From NCBI GenBank assembly GCA_902826095.1, contig CADEDN010000018.1, forward strand, positions 1 to 64,000: 64,000 bases of DNA, read 5' to 3'. The notes beneath the pieces were generated by a model, which did not search any database, was not told the DNA's origin, and saw only the letters and a program-made list of their open reading frames with translations. The stretch comes from an uncultured Alphaproteobacteria bacterium (GTDB lineage Bacteria > Pseudomonadota > Alphaproteobacteria > Caulobacterales > Parvularculaceae). Shown in pieces: positions 47,322 through 55,558 of this stretch. Within the stretch, counting starts at the first letter, position 1. Each line of letters starts with the position of its first letter. Both the position numbers and the translations under genes were made by a program.

Positions 47322-48950
47322 ATGGCGACTGTCAGTTTCATAAACCTGGATCAGAATCTCGACATTACGGACAATGCCTCCGCCGCCTTCGCGAGCGGCG
47401 ATTTGGCAAGTTCAACGACGTTTTCTTACATCACGACCGGCGGCGACGACTGGGACATCTTCGGATCGGGATTTGCCTATTCGGGCGGCCTGCCGACCGG
47501 CGGCACGATTACCGGCCTTCAACTCGATCTCGACAACGATCTATTCGGCCTGCCCGAAATCGTTGTCACCGGCCTTTCGATCGCCGCGACGTCGCTCGGG
47601 GTCGGCGTCGGAACCGCTGACCAGCAGCGCGACGCCTTCTGGGCGGCTGTCCTCGGCGGCGCGGACACGATCAATTTCACGATGGTCGATTACAGTCGAA
47701 CCTTCTTCTTCGCCGGCGACGGCGCCAATGTCAGTGACGGCGCCTTGCATGTCGGCGCCGCGGACAATCTTGTCGATGGCGGGGCCGCCCTGACGGATTT
47801 CACAGCATGGATCGCCGGCGACTATTTCACGATCATCAGCGGCGGCGCGGTTGGCGGCGATGACACGATCTCAGTGGGCGCGTTTGCACTTGCCGGGGAT
47901 TTCATTAGTATAGGGACAACGGGCGTCGGCGGCGACGACATCATTCGTCCGCTTCATCTGGCTGACAATTCCTCGGTGCCATTCCTGATTTCGGCCGGCG
48001 ACGCCTGGCTATCGAGCGGTACGCTTTTCGGGGGCAATGATGTCATTGACCTGCGCCTCGTCGATATGACCGGCGTTACGGATGTTCCCCTGCTATATGG
48101 GGACGTGAAGGCGGGGGGGCTGGTCGTAATCGGCGGCAACGACACGATTCACGGGTCATCGCATGCGGACGGCATCTATGGCGACGCCGAATTCGTAAGC
48201 GGCTATCTGGAAGGCGGCAAGGACCGCCTGTTCGGCTATGGCGGAAATGACAACATTTTCGGCAATAGCGGCCGCGACCAGCTTTACGGCGGGGACGGCG
48301 ACGACTTGCTTGACGGCGGGCTTGACGGCGACATCATCGACGGCGGCGCCGGCAATGACTCGATGATCGGCGACACCGGCAATGATTCAATGCTCGGCGG
48401 CGACGGCAATGACACGATGATCGCAGGGTCGGGCTCCGACACGGTCGACGGCGGCACGGGCGACGATGTCTCGGACGCCGGCGCCGGCGTCGACAATATG
48501 AAAGGCGGCAACGGCAAGGACAGCCTGTTCGGCGGGACCGGAAGCGACTCAATCGACGGCGGGATCGGCAACGACACACTCTCGGGCGGCGACAACAGTG
48601 ATGCGATTTTCGGCGGCGCCGGCTTTGACGTCCTGACCGGCGGCAACGACAACGACTATCTAGACGGCGGCGCCGACAATGACCAACTCTACGGAAATTC
48701 CGGCGTCGACACGTTCAACTTCCAGGCCGGCTACGGAACGGACACGATCCGCGACTTTGTCGCCGGCGCGGGCTTGAACGACTTCATTCGCCTGCAGCTC
48801 GGAACGGCGTTCGACAGCTTCGCCGAAGTGCTGGCGCGCGCAACCGACAACGGCGTCGACACGACCATCACGCTCGGCGGCGGCGACGTGATCGTGCTGA
48901 AGGGAGTGCTCGTCAGCCAGCTCAACGCGGATGATTTCACCTTCGGATAG
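47322..48950 (+). CDS. RTX-16: second copy of the uncharacterised RTX-7-type domain, with RTX repeats
   Basis: 542-aa protein. Residues 1-~290 parallel RTX-7 throughout: VSFINLDQNLDITDNASAAF, YITTGGDDWDIFGSGF, LPTGGTITGLQLDLDND, GVGTADQQRDAFWAAVLGGAD. Outside the conserved blocks the two have diverged, so the duplication is not recent. The short RTX part differs from the constant cassette (SGSDTVDGGTGDDVSDAGAG, VDNMKGGNGKDSLFGG), and the final module lacks the usual GFG (IRLQLGTAFDSFAEVL) before ADDFTFG. A G7 tract lies in the coding region at 48113-48119. Start ATG 47322 follows AAGGAAG; the frame extends upstream to 47247 without a better site. Confidence 0.8.
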   Translation: MATVSFINLDQNLDITDNASAAFASGDLASSTTFSYITTGGDDWDIFGSGFAYSGGLPTGGTITGLQLDLDNDLFGLPEIVVTGLSIAATSLGVGVGTADQQRDAFWAAVLGGADTINFTMVDYSRTFFFAGDGANVSDGALHVGAADNLVDGGAALTDFTAWIAGDYFTIISGGAVGGDDTISVGAFALAGDFISIGTTGVGGDDIIRPLHLADNSSVPFLISAGDAWLSSGTLFGGNDVIDLRLVDMTGVTDVPLLYGDVKAGGLVVIGGNDTIHGSSHADGIYGDAEFVSGYLEGGKDRLFGYGGNDNIFGNSGRDQLYGGDGDDLLDGGLDGDIIDGGAGNDSMIGDTGNDSMLGGDGNDTMIAGSGSDTVDGGTGDDVSDAGAGVDNMKGGNGKDSLFGGTGSDSIDGGIGNDTLSGGDNSDAIFGGAGFDVLTGGNDNDYLDGGADNDQLYGNSGVDTFNFQAGYGTDTIRDFVAGAGLNDFIRLQLGTAFDSFAEVLARATDNGVDTTITLGGGDVIVLKGVLVSQLNADDFTFG

Positions 48951-48975
48951 GCGCATCTATCCTTGCTGACGACGA

Positions 48976-49003
48976 AAGGCCCGCCCCGAAGGCGGGCCTT
49001 ATT
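48976..49003 (+). terminator. Terminator after RTX-16
   Basis: Perfect 10-bp stem AAGGCCCGCC / GGCGGGCCTT with loop CCGAA, ending in TT then ATT. It marks the end of the RTX array. Confidence 0.75.
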
Positions 49004-49228
49004 CAGTATACGGAATAATGCGATTTTCGCGCGGCGCGGGAAATTGGCGCGCGCTCTTCCCTATCTTCGCGAAAACGCCTTAAGCTGATGATTTCAAAGG
49101 CAAACAAAATTCCATCCTACACCTTGACTGGGCCTTTATGATCGAAGGGTTCGCGATCGCCGACGGCGGTCCCGGGCGGCCCCGCTTTCCGGAAGGCGGG
49201 GTCTGTCGCGTAACAAACGGAGCCCCTC

Positions 49229-50488
49229 ATGAGTCAATCGCCTCGCCTTGGACTTTCCTACATCCTTCCCCAACAGGCGCAAAAGCACGTCAGCGCCAAT
49301 GAAAGTTTTCGCCGGCTCGACGCGCTCGTTCAGTTGAGCGTCAAATCGGCCTCGCTCGCCGCCGAGCCTGCGGCGCCGGCCGAGGGCGACGCCTATATCC
49401 TGCCGGCTGGTCCGACGGGCGCCGCCTGGGGCGGCATGGACCAGCATTCGGTCGCCGCCTACCAGGACGCGCAGTGGATCGAGTTCCAGCCGCGCAAGGG
49501 CTGGCGCGCTTTCGTCGAGACGCTCGGCGCCGCGCGCGTCTTTGACGGCTCTGGCTGGGTCGCGGAGGGCGCGGCCGGCGGCCCGGCGAACTTTGCGACG
49601 CTCGGTGTCAATACGAATGCCGACGCGACGAACAAACTCGCCGTCAAATCGAACGCCGCGCTGCTTAGTCATGATGACGTGACGCCCGGAACCGGCGACG
49701 CGCGGTTCGTCATCAACAAAAGCGCTGCGGCGAAGACCGCGAGCGCGGTCTTTCAGAACAATTTTTCCGGGCGCGCCGAATTCGGCCTTAACGGCAATGA
49801 CGATTTTTCGCTGAAGGTGAGCGCCGACGGCGCGGCGTGGACGAATGCGCTGACCGTCAAGCCGGACGGCAAGGTCGGCGTCAACACGACGGCCCCGGCG
49901 GCGCCGTTTGAACTCCATGTCGACGGCGGGGCGACCAGCGCGACGCTGATTTCCTCGGACGACCTTGTCATCACCAAGGAAAGCGGACCGCCTTCGTTCG
50001 CGGGCATTGTCGCCAGCGCCGGGGCCGCCGACCGGATGGTGTTCAAGGGAACGAAGGCGCGTGGCACGCTGGCGGCGCCGACGGCGGCGGCGTCCGGCGA
50101 CTCGGTGTTCTCGCTGCTTGGCGCTGTCTATGACGGCGCGATTACGCGCGGAACGGCGAGTATTGAAATGCGCGTCGACGGCGCCGTATCGTCCGGCGTT
50201 GCGCCGCAGCGGATCGAATTTCTGACGGGAACAGCGGCGACCCGTTCCGAGCGCATGCGGATCACCGCCGCCGGCGATGTCGGCATCGGCGTCGCGGCGC
50301 CGTCCGCCAAACTCGACGTCGACGGTCCGGTCAAGGTCAAGAGCTACCTGAAAACCGCCCTGCCGTCCGCTTCGGGGAGCGGCGCCGGGGCGGTCATTTA
50401 CGTCTCGAACGAAGCAGGCGGCGCCGTCATCGCCTTTTCCGACGGGTCAAGCTGGCGACGGGTGACCGATCGGGCCGTGGTGAGTTGA
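49229..50488 (+). CDS. DUF2793 protein with tail-fibre-like C-terminal region
   Basis: 419-aa protein. Residues 1-~110 are a DUF2793 domain (PRLGLSYILPQQAQKHVSANESFRRLDALVQL, EGDAYILPAGPTGAAWGG, WIEFQPRKGWRAFVE), found in alphaproteobacterial phage-tail-like and secreted proteins. The rest reads like a trimeric tail fibre or endosialidase-type stalk: FVINKSAAAKTASAVFQN, LTVKPDGKVGVNTTAPAAPFELHVDG, ERMRITAAGDVGIGVAAPSAKLDVDG. It ends in a short GAVIYVSNEAGGAVIAFSDGSSWRRV module common at fibre tips. It has no RTX repeats and no DFxFG end, so it is probably not a T1SS client. It lies between the RTX array and the exporter; a surface role is possible but not shown. GGAG precedes the ATG. Confidence 0.8.
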   Translation: MSQSPRLGLSYILPQQAQKHVSANESFRRLDALVQLSVKSASLAAEPAAPAEGDAYILPAGPTGAAWGGMDQHSVAAYQDAQWIEFQPRKGWRAFVETLGAARVFDGSGWVAEGAAGGPANFATLGVNTNADATNKLAVKSNAALLSHDDVTPGTGDARFVINKSAAAKTASAVFQNNFSGRAEFGLNGNDDFSLKVSADGAAWTNALTVKPDGKVGVNTTAPAAPFELHVDGGATSATLISSDDLVITKESGPPSFAGIVASAGAADRMVFKGTKARGTLAAPTAAASGDSVFSLLGAVYDGAITRGTASIEMRVDGAVSSGVAPQRIEFLTGTAATRSERMRITAAGDVGIGVAAPSAKLDVDGPVKVKSYLKTALPSASGSGAGAVIYVSNEAGGAVIAFSDGSSWRRVTDRAVVS

Positions 50489-50711
50489 ACGTGAAAAAGC
50501 GCAGTTGCTCCAGACGGCTAACGGGCAATTATGGCGCGGCGCTCGAGCAATCGGCCGCCGCCGCCGGCTCCCTCGCCCGGTTGCGCTCAAAAATTGAGGA
50601 GATTCAACGAGCTAAATCCGCGCCTCGGAGTGAGACAGGGCACACTTGCTCAGATAATGTTAGTATAGTTTTGGTAACCGAAACCGCAATGCGCCCGAGG
50701 AACCGGCTAGC

Positions 50712-52466
50712 GTGAAGAACGATCTGAAATTGACCGGCGACCTGCGCGTCGGCGTTGACGCCGCGAAGCCCTTGATCATGCGCGCCGCGATTTTCAGCGC
50801 GGCGGTCAATCTCTTGATGCTGACTGGCCCTCTCTACATGCTTCAGCTCTATGACAGGGTGCTGGCGAGCCGGAGCATGCCGACGCTCGCGGTGCTGACC
50901 TTGCTGATCGTCGGGCTCTATCTGGCGATGGGCGTCCTCGATTTCGTCCGCACAGCCCTCGTCGCCCGCTCGGCGGCTCGATTTGACGCAAAGCTCAGCG
51001 ACGCCGCCTTCAATGCGGCGGTCGAGGGCGCCAAATATTCCGGCGGCCAGGCCGGCGACACGCCGCTGAAAGATCTGCGGACGATACGCCAGGCGTTTGG
51101 ATCGTCCGCGATCATTGCGTTCTTCGACGCGCCGTTCGCGCCGCTCTACCTGTTGCTCGTCTTCCTGCTGCATTGGGCGCTCGGCCTGACGGCGCTCGTC
51201 GGCGCCGGCGCGCTGATCGCGCTCGCCGTTCTTAACGAGCGCGCTTCGCGCAAGGCGCTTGCGTCGGCATTGGAAGCCGGGACCGCCGGCGACGCCGCCA
51301 TGGCCGCCATTTTGCGCAACGCCGCGGCGACCGATGCGATGGGCATGCGCGGCGCGCTGCGGGATGTCTGGCAAACGCATACTTCAAAGGCGCAGATGTC
51401 GAACGCTGACGCTGGCGACGTCATCAACACCTATGGCGCCGCGACAAAAGCGGGCCGGATGCTGTTGCAGTCCTTGATCCTCGGCGTCGGCGCGCTCCTC
51501 GTCATCGGGCAAGCGACGACGCCTGGCGTGATGATCGCCGCGTCCATCATCACCGGCCGGGCGCTCGCGCCAATTGAACAGTCGATCGGTCAATGGCGGC
51601 TGATCGGCTCGGCGATCACCGCCTGGAAGCGGCTAGAAAAATTCCTCGCCTCCGCGCCGAAGCAATCGGAGAAAATCTCGCTGCCGGCGCCAAAAGGACA
51701 CCTCAAGGTCGACCGCGTCTATGTGCAGCCGGCGCTCGCCAAGAAGCCGATCGTGAAAGGCGTCAGCCTTGAATTGAAGCCCGGCGAAGCGCTCGGGATC
51801 GTCGGGCCGTCCGGCGCCGGGAAGTCGACGCTGGCGCGGGCGATGGTCGGCGTCGAACGGGTCGTCTCTGGCGAGATCAGGCTCGACGGCGCCGATCTCA
51901 TCAGCTGGGATCGCGACGAAGTCGGCCGCTATGTCGGCTATTTGCCGCAGGAAGCGGAACTCTTCGCCGGCGCCGTGAAACAGAATATCGCAAGGTTCGA
52001 CAAATCGGCGACGGACGAGGAAATTATCGCCGCAGCGCAGGCGGCCGGCGCGATGCAGATGATCCTCAGCCTTCCGGACGGCTTTGAAACGGAAATCGGC
52101 GAGCGCGGCCAGCGCCTGTCGGTCGGCCAGCGTCAGCGCATCGGCCTTGCGCGCGCGCTCTTCCGCGACCCGGTTCTGGTCGTTCTGGATGAGCCGAACT
52201 CAAACCTCGACGCTGACGGCGACATCGCGCTTTCAAACGCCATTCTCGCCGCCAAGAAACGCGGCGCCGCGGTCGTCATTGTCGCGCACCGGCCGAGCGC
52301 CATCCAGCATGTCGATCGACTGCTGATGTTGCAGGACGGCGAGCCGCGCGCCTATGGTCCGCGCGACGAAGTGCTTGCCAAGATCGCGCCCGGCGTTTCG
52401 GCGATCGGCGCCGCAAGGAAGCAATTGGAAACGGAATCCCATGTTGTCGCCTCCCGCTCCAATTGA
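50712..52466 (+). CDS. Type I secretion system ABC exporter, PrtD type
   Basis: 584-aa inner-membrane permease-ATPase that would drive export of the RTX proteins. The N-terminal six-helix membrane domain starts near residue 20 (IMRAAIFSAAVNLLMLTGPLYMLQLYDRVL, a PrtD/HlyB-type entry) with no C39 peptidase domain. The ATPase domain has Walker A GPSGAGKST (~366-374), signature LSVGQRQRIGLARAL at 469, Walker B VVLDEPNSNLD with E494, and H-loop VIVAHRP. The signature has Val where LSGGQ usually has Gly. The length matches the PrtD/LipB family. GTG start at 50712 with GAGGAA upstream. It overlaps the following fusion-protein gene by 26 nt. Confidence 0.93.
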   Translation: MKNDLKLTGDLRVGVDAAKPLIMRAAIFSAAVNLLMLTGPLYMLQLYDRVLASRSMPTLAVLTLLIVGLYLAMGVLDFVRTALVARSAARFDAKLSDAAFNAAVEGAKYSGGQAGDTPLKDLRTIRQAFGSSAIIAFFDAPFAPLYLLLVFLLHWALGLTALVGAGALIALAVLNERASRKALASALEAGTAGDAAMAAILRNAAATDAMGMRGALRDVWQTHTSKAQMSNADAGDVINTYGAATKAGRMLLQSLILGVGALLVIGQATTPGVMIAASIITGRALAPIEQSIGQWRLIGSAITAWKRLEKFLASAPKQSEKISLPAPKGHLKVDRVYVQPALAKKPIVKGVSLELKPGEALGIVGPSGAGKSTLARAMVGVERVVSGEIRLDGADLISWDRDEVGRYVGYLPQEAELFAGAVKQNIARFDKSATDEEIIAAAQAAGAMQMILSLPDGFETEIGERGQRLSVGQRQRIGLARALFRDPVLVVLDEPNSNLDADGDIALSNAILAAKKRGAAVVIVAHRPSAIQHVDRLLMLQDGEPRAYGPRDEVLAKIAPGVSAIGAARKQLETESHVVASRSN

Positions 52467-53802
52467 ACAAAAGCCGCCGCCGCGCGCTGACGCCGTCATC
52501 GACGGGCGCGCCGATGATGCCGGCCGCTTCACCCGCATGGGCTGGGTGTGGGCGGCCGCGGTGTTCGGCGGGCTCTTGCTGTGGTCGATCCTGGCGCCGA
52601 TCAACAGCGCCGTCATCGCGCCCGGACAGCTCTCCGTTGAAACGAACCGCAAGACGATCCAGCATCTCGAAGGCGGCGTCATTCGCAAAATCCATGTGAA
52701 AGAGGGGCAGGCGGTCAAAGCCGGCGCCTTGCTGATCGAACTTGACGACACGGTGACGCGCTCGAATGTCGACCTCCTGACGGCGCAGCTCGCCGAAGGC
52801 GTCGCGCGGCTCGCCCGCCTTTACGCCGAACGCGACGGACTTCCGGAGATCCCGGAAGACTCGCTCGCCTTCAAGCTCGCCATGAGCGATATCGATTATT
52901 CCGCCAATCTCGAGAGCCAGAAGGGCCTGTTGACCGCGCGCGAGGCGACAAAGACGACGCAGATCGCGCTTCTTGGAGAACGCATGGTTCAGCAGACGAA
53001 ACGAATGGAAGGGTACCAGACCCAGCTGAAGTCGCTGCGCGCGCAATCGCGCCTCATCGGCGAGGAGCTTGACGGCGTCAAGCGGCTCAACGCCGAAGGT
53101 TTCGCGCCGATGACGCGGGTTCGCGAGCTCGAACGCGCCAAGGAGGCGATTTTGGGCCAGCAGGGCCAGTTGACGGCGGCGAGCGCGGAATCGGAGAGCG
53201 TCATTTCCGAAGCCAAGCTTGAAGTCGAAAGGCTGAAACAGGAATCCCGCGAAGATGCGATTTCAGAATCGCAGGATCTCGAAGTCCAGATCGCCGGCCT
53301 CACCGAGCGGCGGACGGCGGCGCTCGACGCGCTGCGGCGCTCCGAAATCCGCGCGCCGGAAAACGGCGTCGTTCTCGGCCTCATCGTCCATACGGTCGGC
53401 GGCGTCATCACGCCGGGATCGCCGGTCATGGATATCGTGCCGGAAGGCGACAGCCTTCTTGTCGCCGCGCGCATCGCGCCGCGCGATGTCGACAAGGTGA
53501 AGCCAGGGCAGGAGGCGGTGATGCGTTTTTCCGCGCTCAACATGCGAACGACGCCGGAAGCGATCGGCTCGGTGCGGCAGGTGTCGGCGGACAATCTGGT
53601 CGACAAGCAGTCGGGAATTCCCTATTTCCTGGTGCTGATCGATCTGCCGTCGGCCGAGAAATTGAAGCCGATCCTGAAAGGTCAGATATTGCAGCCGGGA
53701 ATGCCCGTCGAAAGCTTCATCCAGACCGGCGCGCGGCCGGCGATCAGCTATCTGCTAAAGCCGCTGACCGACGCCTTCTCGCGATCGATGAGGGAAGAGT
53801 GA
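52441..53802 (+). CDS. Type I secretion membrane-fusion protein, HlyD/PrtE type
   Basis: 453-aa periplasmic adaptor linking the ABC exporter to an outer-membrane TolC-type channel. There is a short cytoplasmic N-terminus, one transmembrane helix (VWAAAVFGGLLLWSILAPI, ~37-55), a lipoyl half (HLEGGVIRKIHVKEGQAVKAG), a long coiled-coil hairpin (~110-300), the second lipoyl half with NGVVLGLIVHTVGGVITPG and MDIVPEGDSLLV, and a beta-barrel. The length matches the type I HlyD family. Start: ATG 52441 lies inside the end of the exporter gene, giving translational coupling; the longer frame from 52354 is out of family. No TolC gene follows, so the channel must be encoded elsewhere. Confidence 0.93.
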   Translation: MLSPPAPIEQKPPPRADAVIDGRADDAGRFTRMGWVWAAAVFGGLLLWSILAPINSAVIAPGQLSVETNRKTIQHLEGGVIRKIHVKEGQAVKAGALLIELDDTVTRSNVDLLTAQLAEGVARLARLYAERDGLPEIPEDSLAFKLAMSDIDYSANLESQKGLLTAREATKTTQIALLGERMVQQTKRMEGYQTQLKSLRAQSRLIGEELDGVKRLNAEGFAPMTRVRELERAKEAILGQQGQLTAASAESESVISEAKLEVERLKQESREDAISESQDLEVQIAGLTERRTAALDALRRSEIRAPENGVVLGLIVHTVGGVITPGSPVMDIVPEGDSLLVAARIAPRDVDKVKPGQEAVMRFSALNMRTTPEAIGSVRQVSADNLVDKQSGIPYFLVLIDLPSAEKLKPILKGQILQPGMPVESFIQTGARPAISYLLKPLTDAFSRSMREE

Positions 53803-53825
53803 CGGCTGCGCTCGCGCAAATACTT

Positions 53826-53999
53826 GTCATCCCGCGCGCGCCGCGTTCCGGGTCATCCCGTGCGCGGCGCAGCGCGCAGCGGTGCGCTGCAGGTCGATCG
53901 CATGCGATCGACGGACCCCGTGAGATATCTGCGCCATCGCCGCTCGGGATCCCGCGTCTGCGCAGCGACACAGTGTGTTGCAGCGCGCGCGGGATGACG
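53826..53999. repeat. Inverted-repeat element upstream of the glycosyltransferase gene
   Basis: A ~174-nt palindromic element beginning GTCATCCCGCGCGCGC and ending GCGCGCGCGGGATGACG. Its right arm, 53950-53998, matches a 49-nt unit found twice in the element at 55295-55426 (shared core GTCTGCGCAGC, then TGTTGCAGCGCGC and GGGATGAC). It also holds an inner palindrome around GATCGCATGCGATC. It has no coding content and could be a MITE-like or REP-type element. Confidence 0.7.
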
Positions 54000-54037
54000 A
54001 AGGCCGCCGCGCCGGGCGTTCACGCAGGCCGCCTCTG

Positions 54038-55237
54038 ATGCGAATCCTCTTTCTGCACGACAATTTCCCGGCGCAGTTCGGGCCGATCGGCGACTATCTC
54101 GCGAAAAAAGGCTGGGACGTCACCTTCGGCACGCAGCGCGAAGGCGCCAAATCCGCGCATATCAAGATTTTCAATTACAAGCCGCATCGCGCGGTGACTA
54201 AGGGCGTCCACCCCTATGCGGGGACGTTTGAAAAGGCGGCGATCAACGGGCAGGCCGCCGCGCGCGCCTGTCTTGCGCTGAAGGCGAAGGGCTATTCCCC
54301 GGACGTCATGATGGCGCATTCCGGCTGGGGCCCTGGAATGTACCTGAAAGATGTCTGGCCGGACGCGCGTTATCTTGGATATTTCGAATGGTATTATCAG
54401 CCTGTCGGGCCGGACGTCGCTTTCCTGTCCGGCGAAGACCGGCAGAACGAGGATCAGCTGCTCCGCACACGCGGTCGCAACGCGCCGATCCTTCTTGATC
54501 TTGCCGCCTGCGATTACGGGCTCGTGCCGACCAACTATCAGAAGAGCCAGTTTCCGCCGATCATCGACGAAAAACTGAAGGTCCTGCATGACGGCGTCGA
54601 CGCCGATATATATGCGCCAAAGCCGGGCGCGCGGCTCGTTCTTCCGGGGCTCGACCTTTCCGATGTCGACGAGCTTGTCACCTATGTCGCGCGCGGCATG
54701 GAGCCTTATCGCGGCTTCCCGCAATTCATGGCGGCGGCGGCCGAAGTCTTGCGGCGCCGGCCGAATGCGCATGTCGTCGTCGTCGGCGAGGACCGCGTCG
54801 CTTACGGCAAGAAGCTCGAGGAGGGCGACAGCTGGAAAAAGCGGATGCTCGCCCAGCACAGTTTCGACGGGAAGCGGCTGCATTTCACCGGCCTCATTCC
54901 GCGCGACCAGTATCTAAAGGTCCTGCAGGCGTCATCCGTACACGTCTACTTGACCGTGCCGTTCGTATTGTCGTGGTCGATGATGGAATCGATGAGCGCC
55001 GGCTGCGTCGTCTTGGGGTCTGACACTGATCCGGTCAGGGAGCTCATCGAAGACGGAAAGAACGGCGTCCTTGTCGACTTTCACAATGTGCAGCAGATCG
55101 CCCGCGCGATCGTCCGCATACTGGAAAACCCGGGGAAATACGCGCCCGTCCGCGCCGCCGCGCGAGAGACGATCGTTTCGCAGTACGCCGCCGCGGACAT
55201 CTATGCGCGCAAGGAAAAGATGTTCGCGGGGGATTGA
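54038..55237 (+). CDS. Group 1 (GT4-like) glycosyltransferase
   Basis: 399-aa cytoplasmic or membrane-associated glycosyltransferase of GT-B type. The N-terminus MRILFLHDNFPAQFGPIGDYLAKKGWDV is the nucleotide-fold start. The C-terminal lobe has VTYVARGMEPYRGFPQFMAA, VVVVGEDRVAYG, FTGLIPRDQYLKVLQASSVHVYLTVPFVLSWSMMESMSAGCVVLGSDTDPVRELI with the EX7E-like acidic patch, and NGVLVDF. The substrate is unknown; surface polysaccharide or glycan synthesis is the usual role. ATG 54038 is chosen by family alignment because the preceding frame is repeat DNA; its ribosome-binding site is weak. It stands alone between two copies of the same inverted-repeat element. Confidence 0.87.
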   Translation: MRILFLHDNFPAQFGPIGDYLAKKGWDVTFGTQREGAKSAHIKIFNYKPHRAVTKGVHPYAGTFEKAAINGQAAARACLALKAKGYSPDVMMAHSGWGPGMYLKDVWPDARYLGYFEWYYQPVGPDVAFLSGEDRQNEDQLLRTRGRNAPILLDLAACDYGLVPTNYQKSQFPPIIDEKLKVLHDGVDADIYAPKPGARLVLPGLDLSDVDELVTYVARGMEPYRGFPQFMAAAAEVLRRRPNAHVVVVGEDRVAYGKKLEEGDSWKKRMLAQHSFDGKRLHFTGLIPRDQYLKVLQASSVHVYLTVPFVLSWSMMESMSAGCVVLGSDTDPVRELIEDGKNGVLVDFHNVQQIARAIVRILENPGKYAPVRAAARETIVSQYAAADIYARKEKMFAGD

Positions 55238-55294
55238 TGCCAAGTTGCACCGGGTCCAACTCATTCGGCGAGGACCCCTTCTGCTGATGAAAGC

Positions 55295-55426
55295 GTCATC
55301 CCGGGCGCGCTGCAACACGTAGTGTTGCTGCGCAGACCCGGGACGGCGTGCGGCCGAGGGCCCGAAACTGCGCGGGATCCCGGGTCTGCGCAGCAGCGTT
55401 GCACGCTGCAGCGCATCCGGGATGAC
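55295..55426. repeat. Inverted-repeat element downstream of the glycosyltransferase gene
   Basis: Two 49-nt units in opposite orientation (minus strand at 55295-55343, plus strand at 55378-55426), each running from TCCCGGGTCTGCGCAGC to CCGGGATGAC, with ~34 nt between them. The RNA or single strand would form a long hairpin. The same unit occurs at 53950-53998. The rest of the gap 55238-55558 shows nothing recognisable. Confidence 0.75.
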
Positions 55427-55558
55427 ACGGTCTTCTCTTTTGAAGAGGTCCCGGAAACAGGAACGTCATGAGTCTTTTTCAATGCGATTTGGTATGAGTC
55501 GACGGCGTTCGGGCGACGCAAACATCCGGCCGCATCCCTCGTGAACGTATTCCTCCGC

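Noticed and set aside
2881-48950. Reading the array as one S-layer operon of Caulobacter RsaA type
   Set aside because: Exporter type and RTX content would allow it, but no single dominant S-layer protein is evident and several members are clear enzymes.
50485-50715. 76-codon open frame between the DUF2793 gene and the exporter
   Set aside because: It overlaps the end of one gene and the start of the next, has no clear start signal and no recognisable domain; more likely leader or spacer DNA.
53803-54037. TolC-type outer-membrane gene expected after the HlyD gene
   Set aside because: The region after the fusion-protein gene is repeat DNA and then a glycosyltransferase; no TolC-like sequence was seen anywhere in the window.
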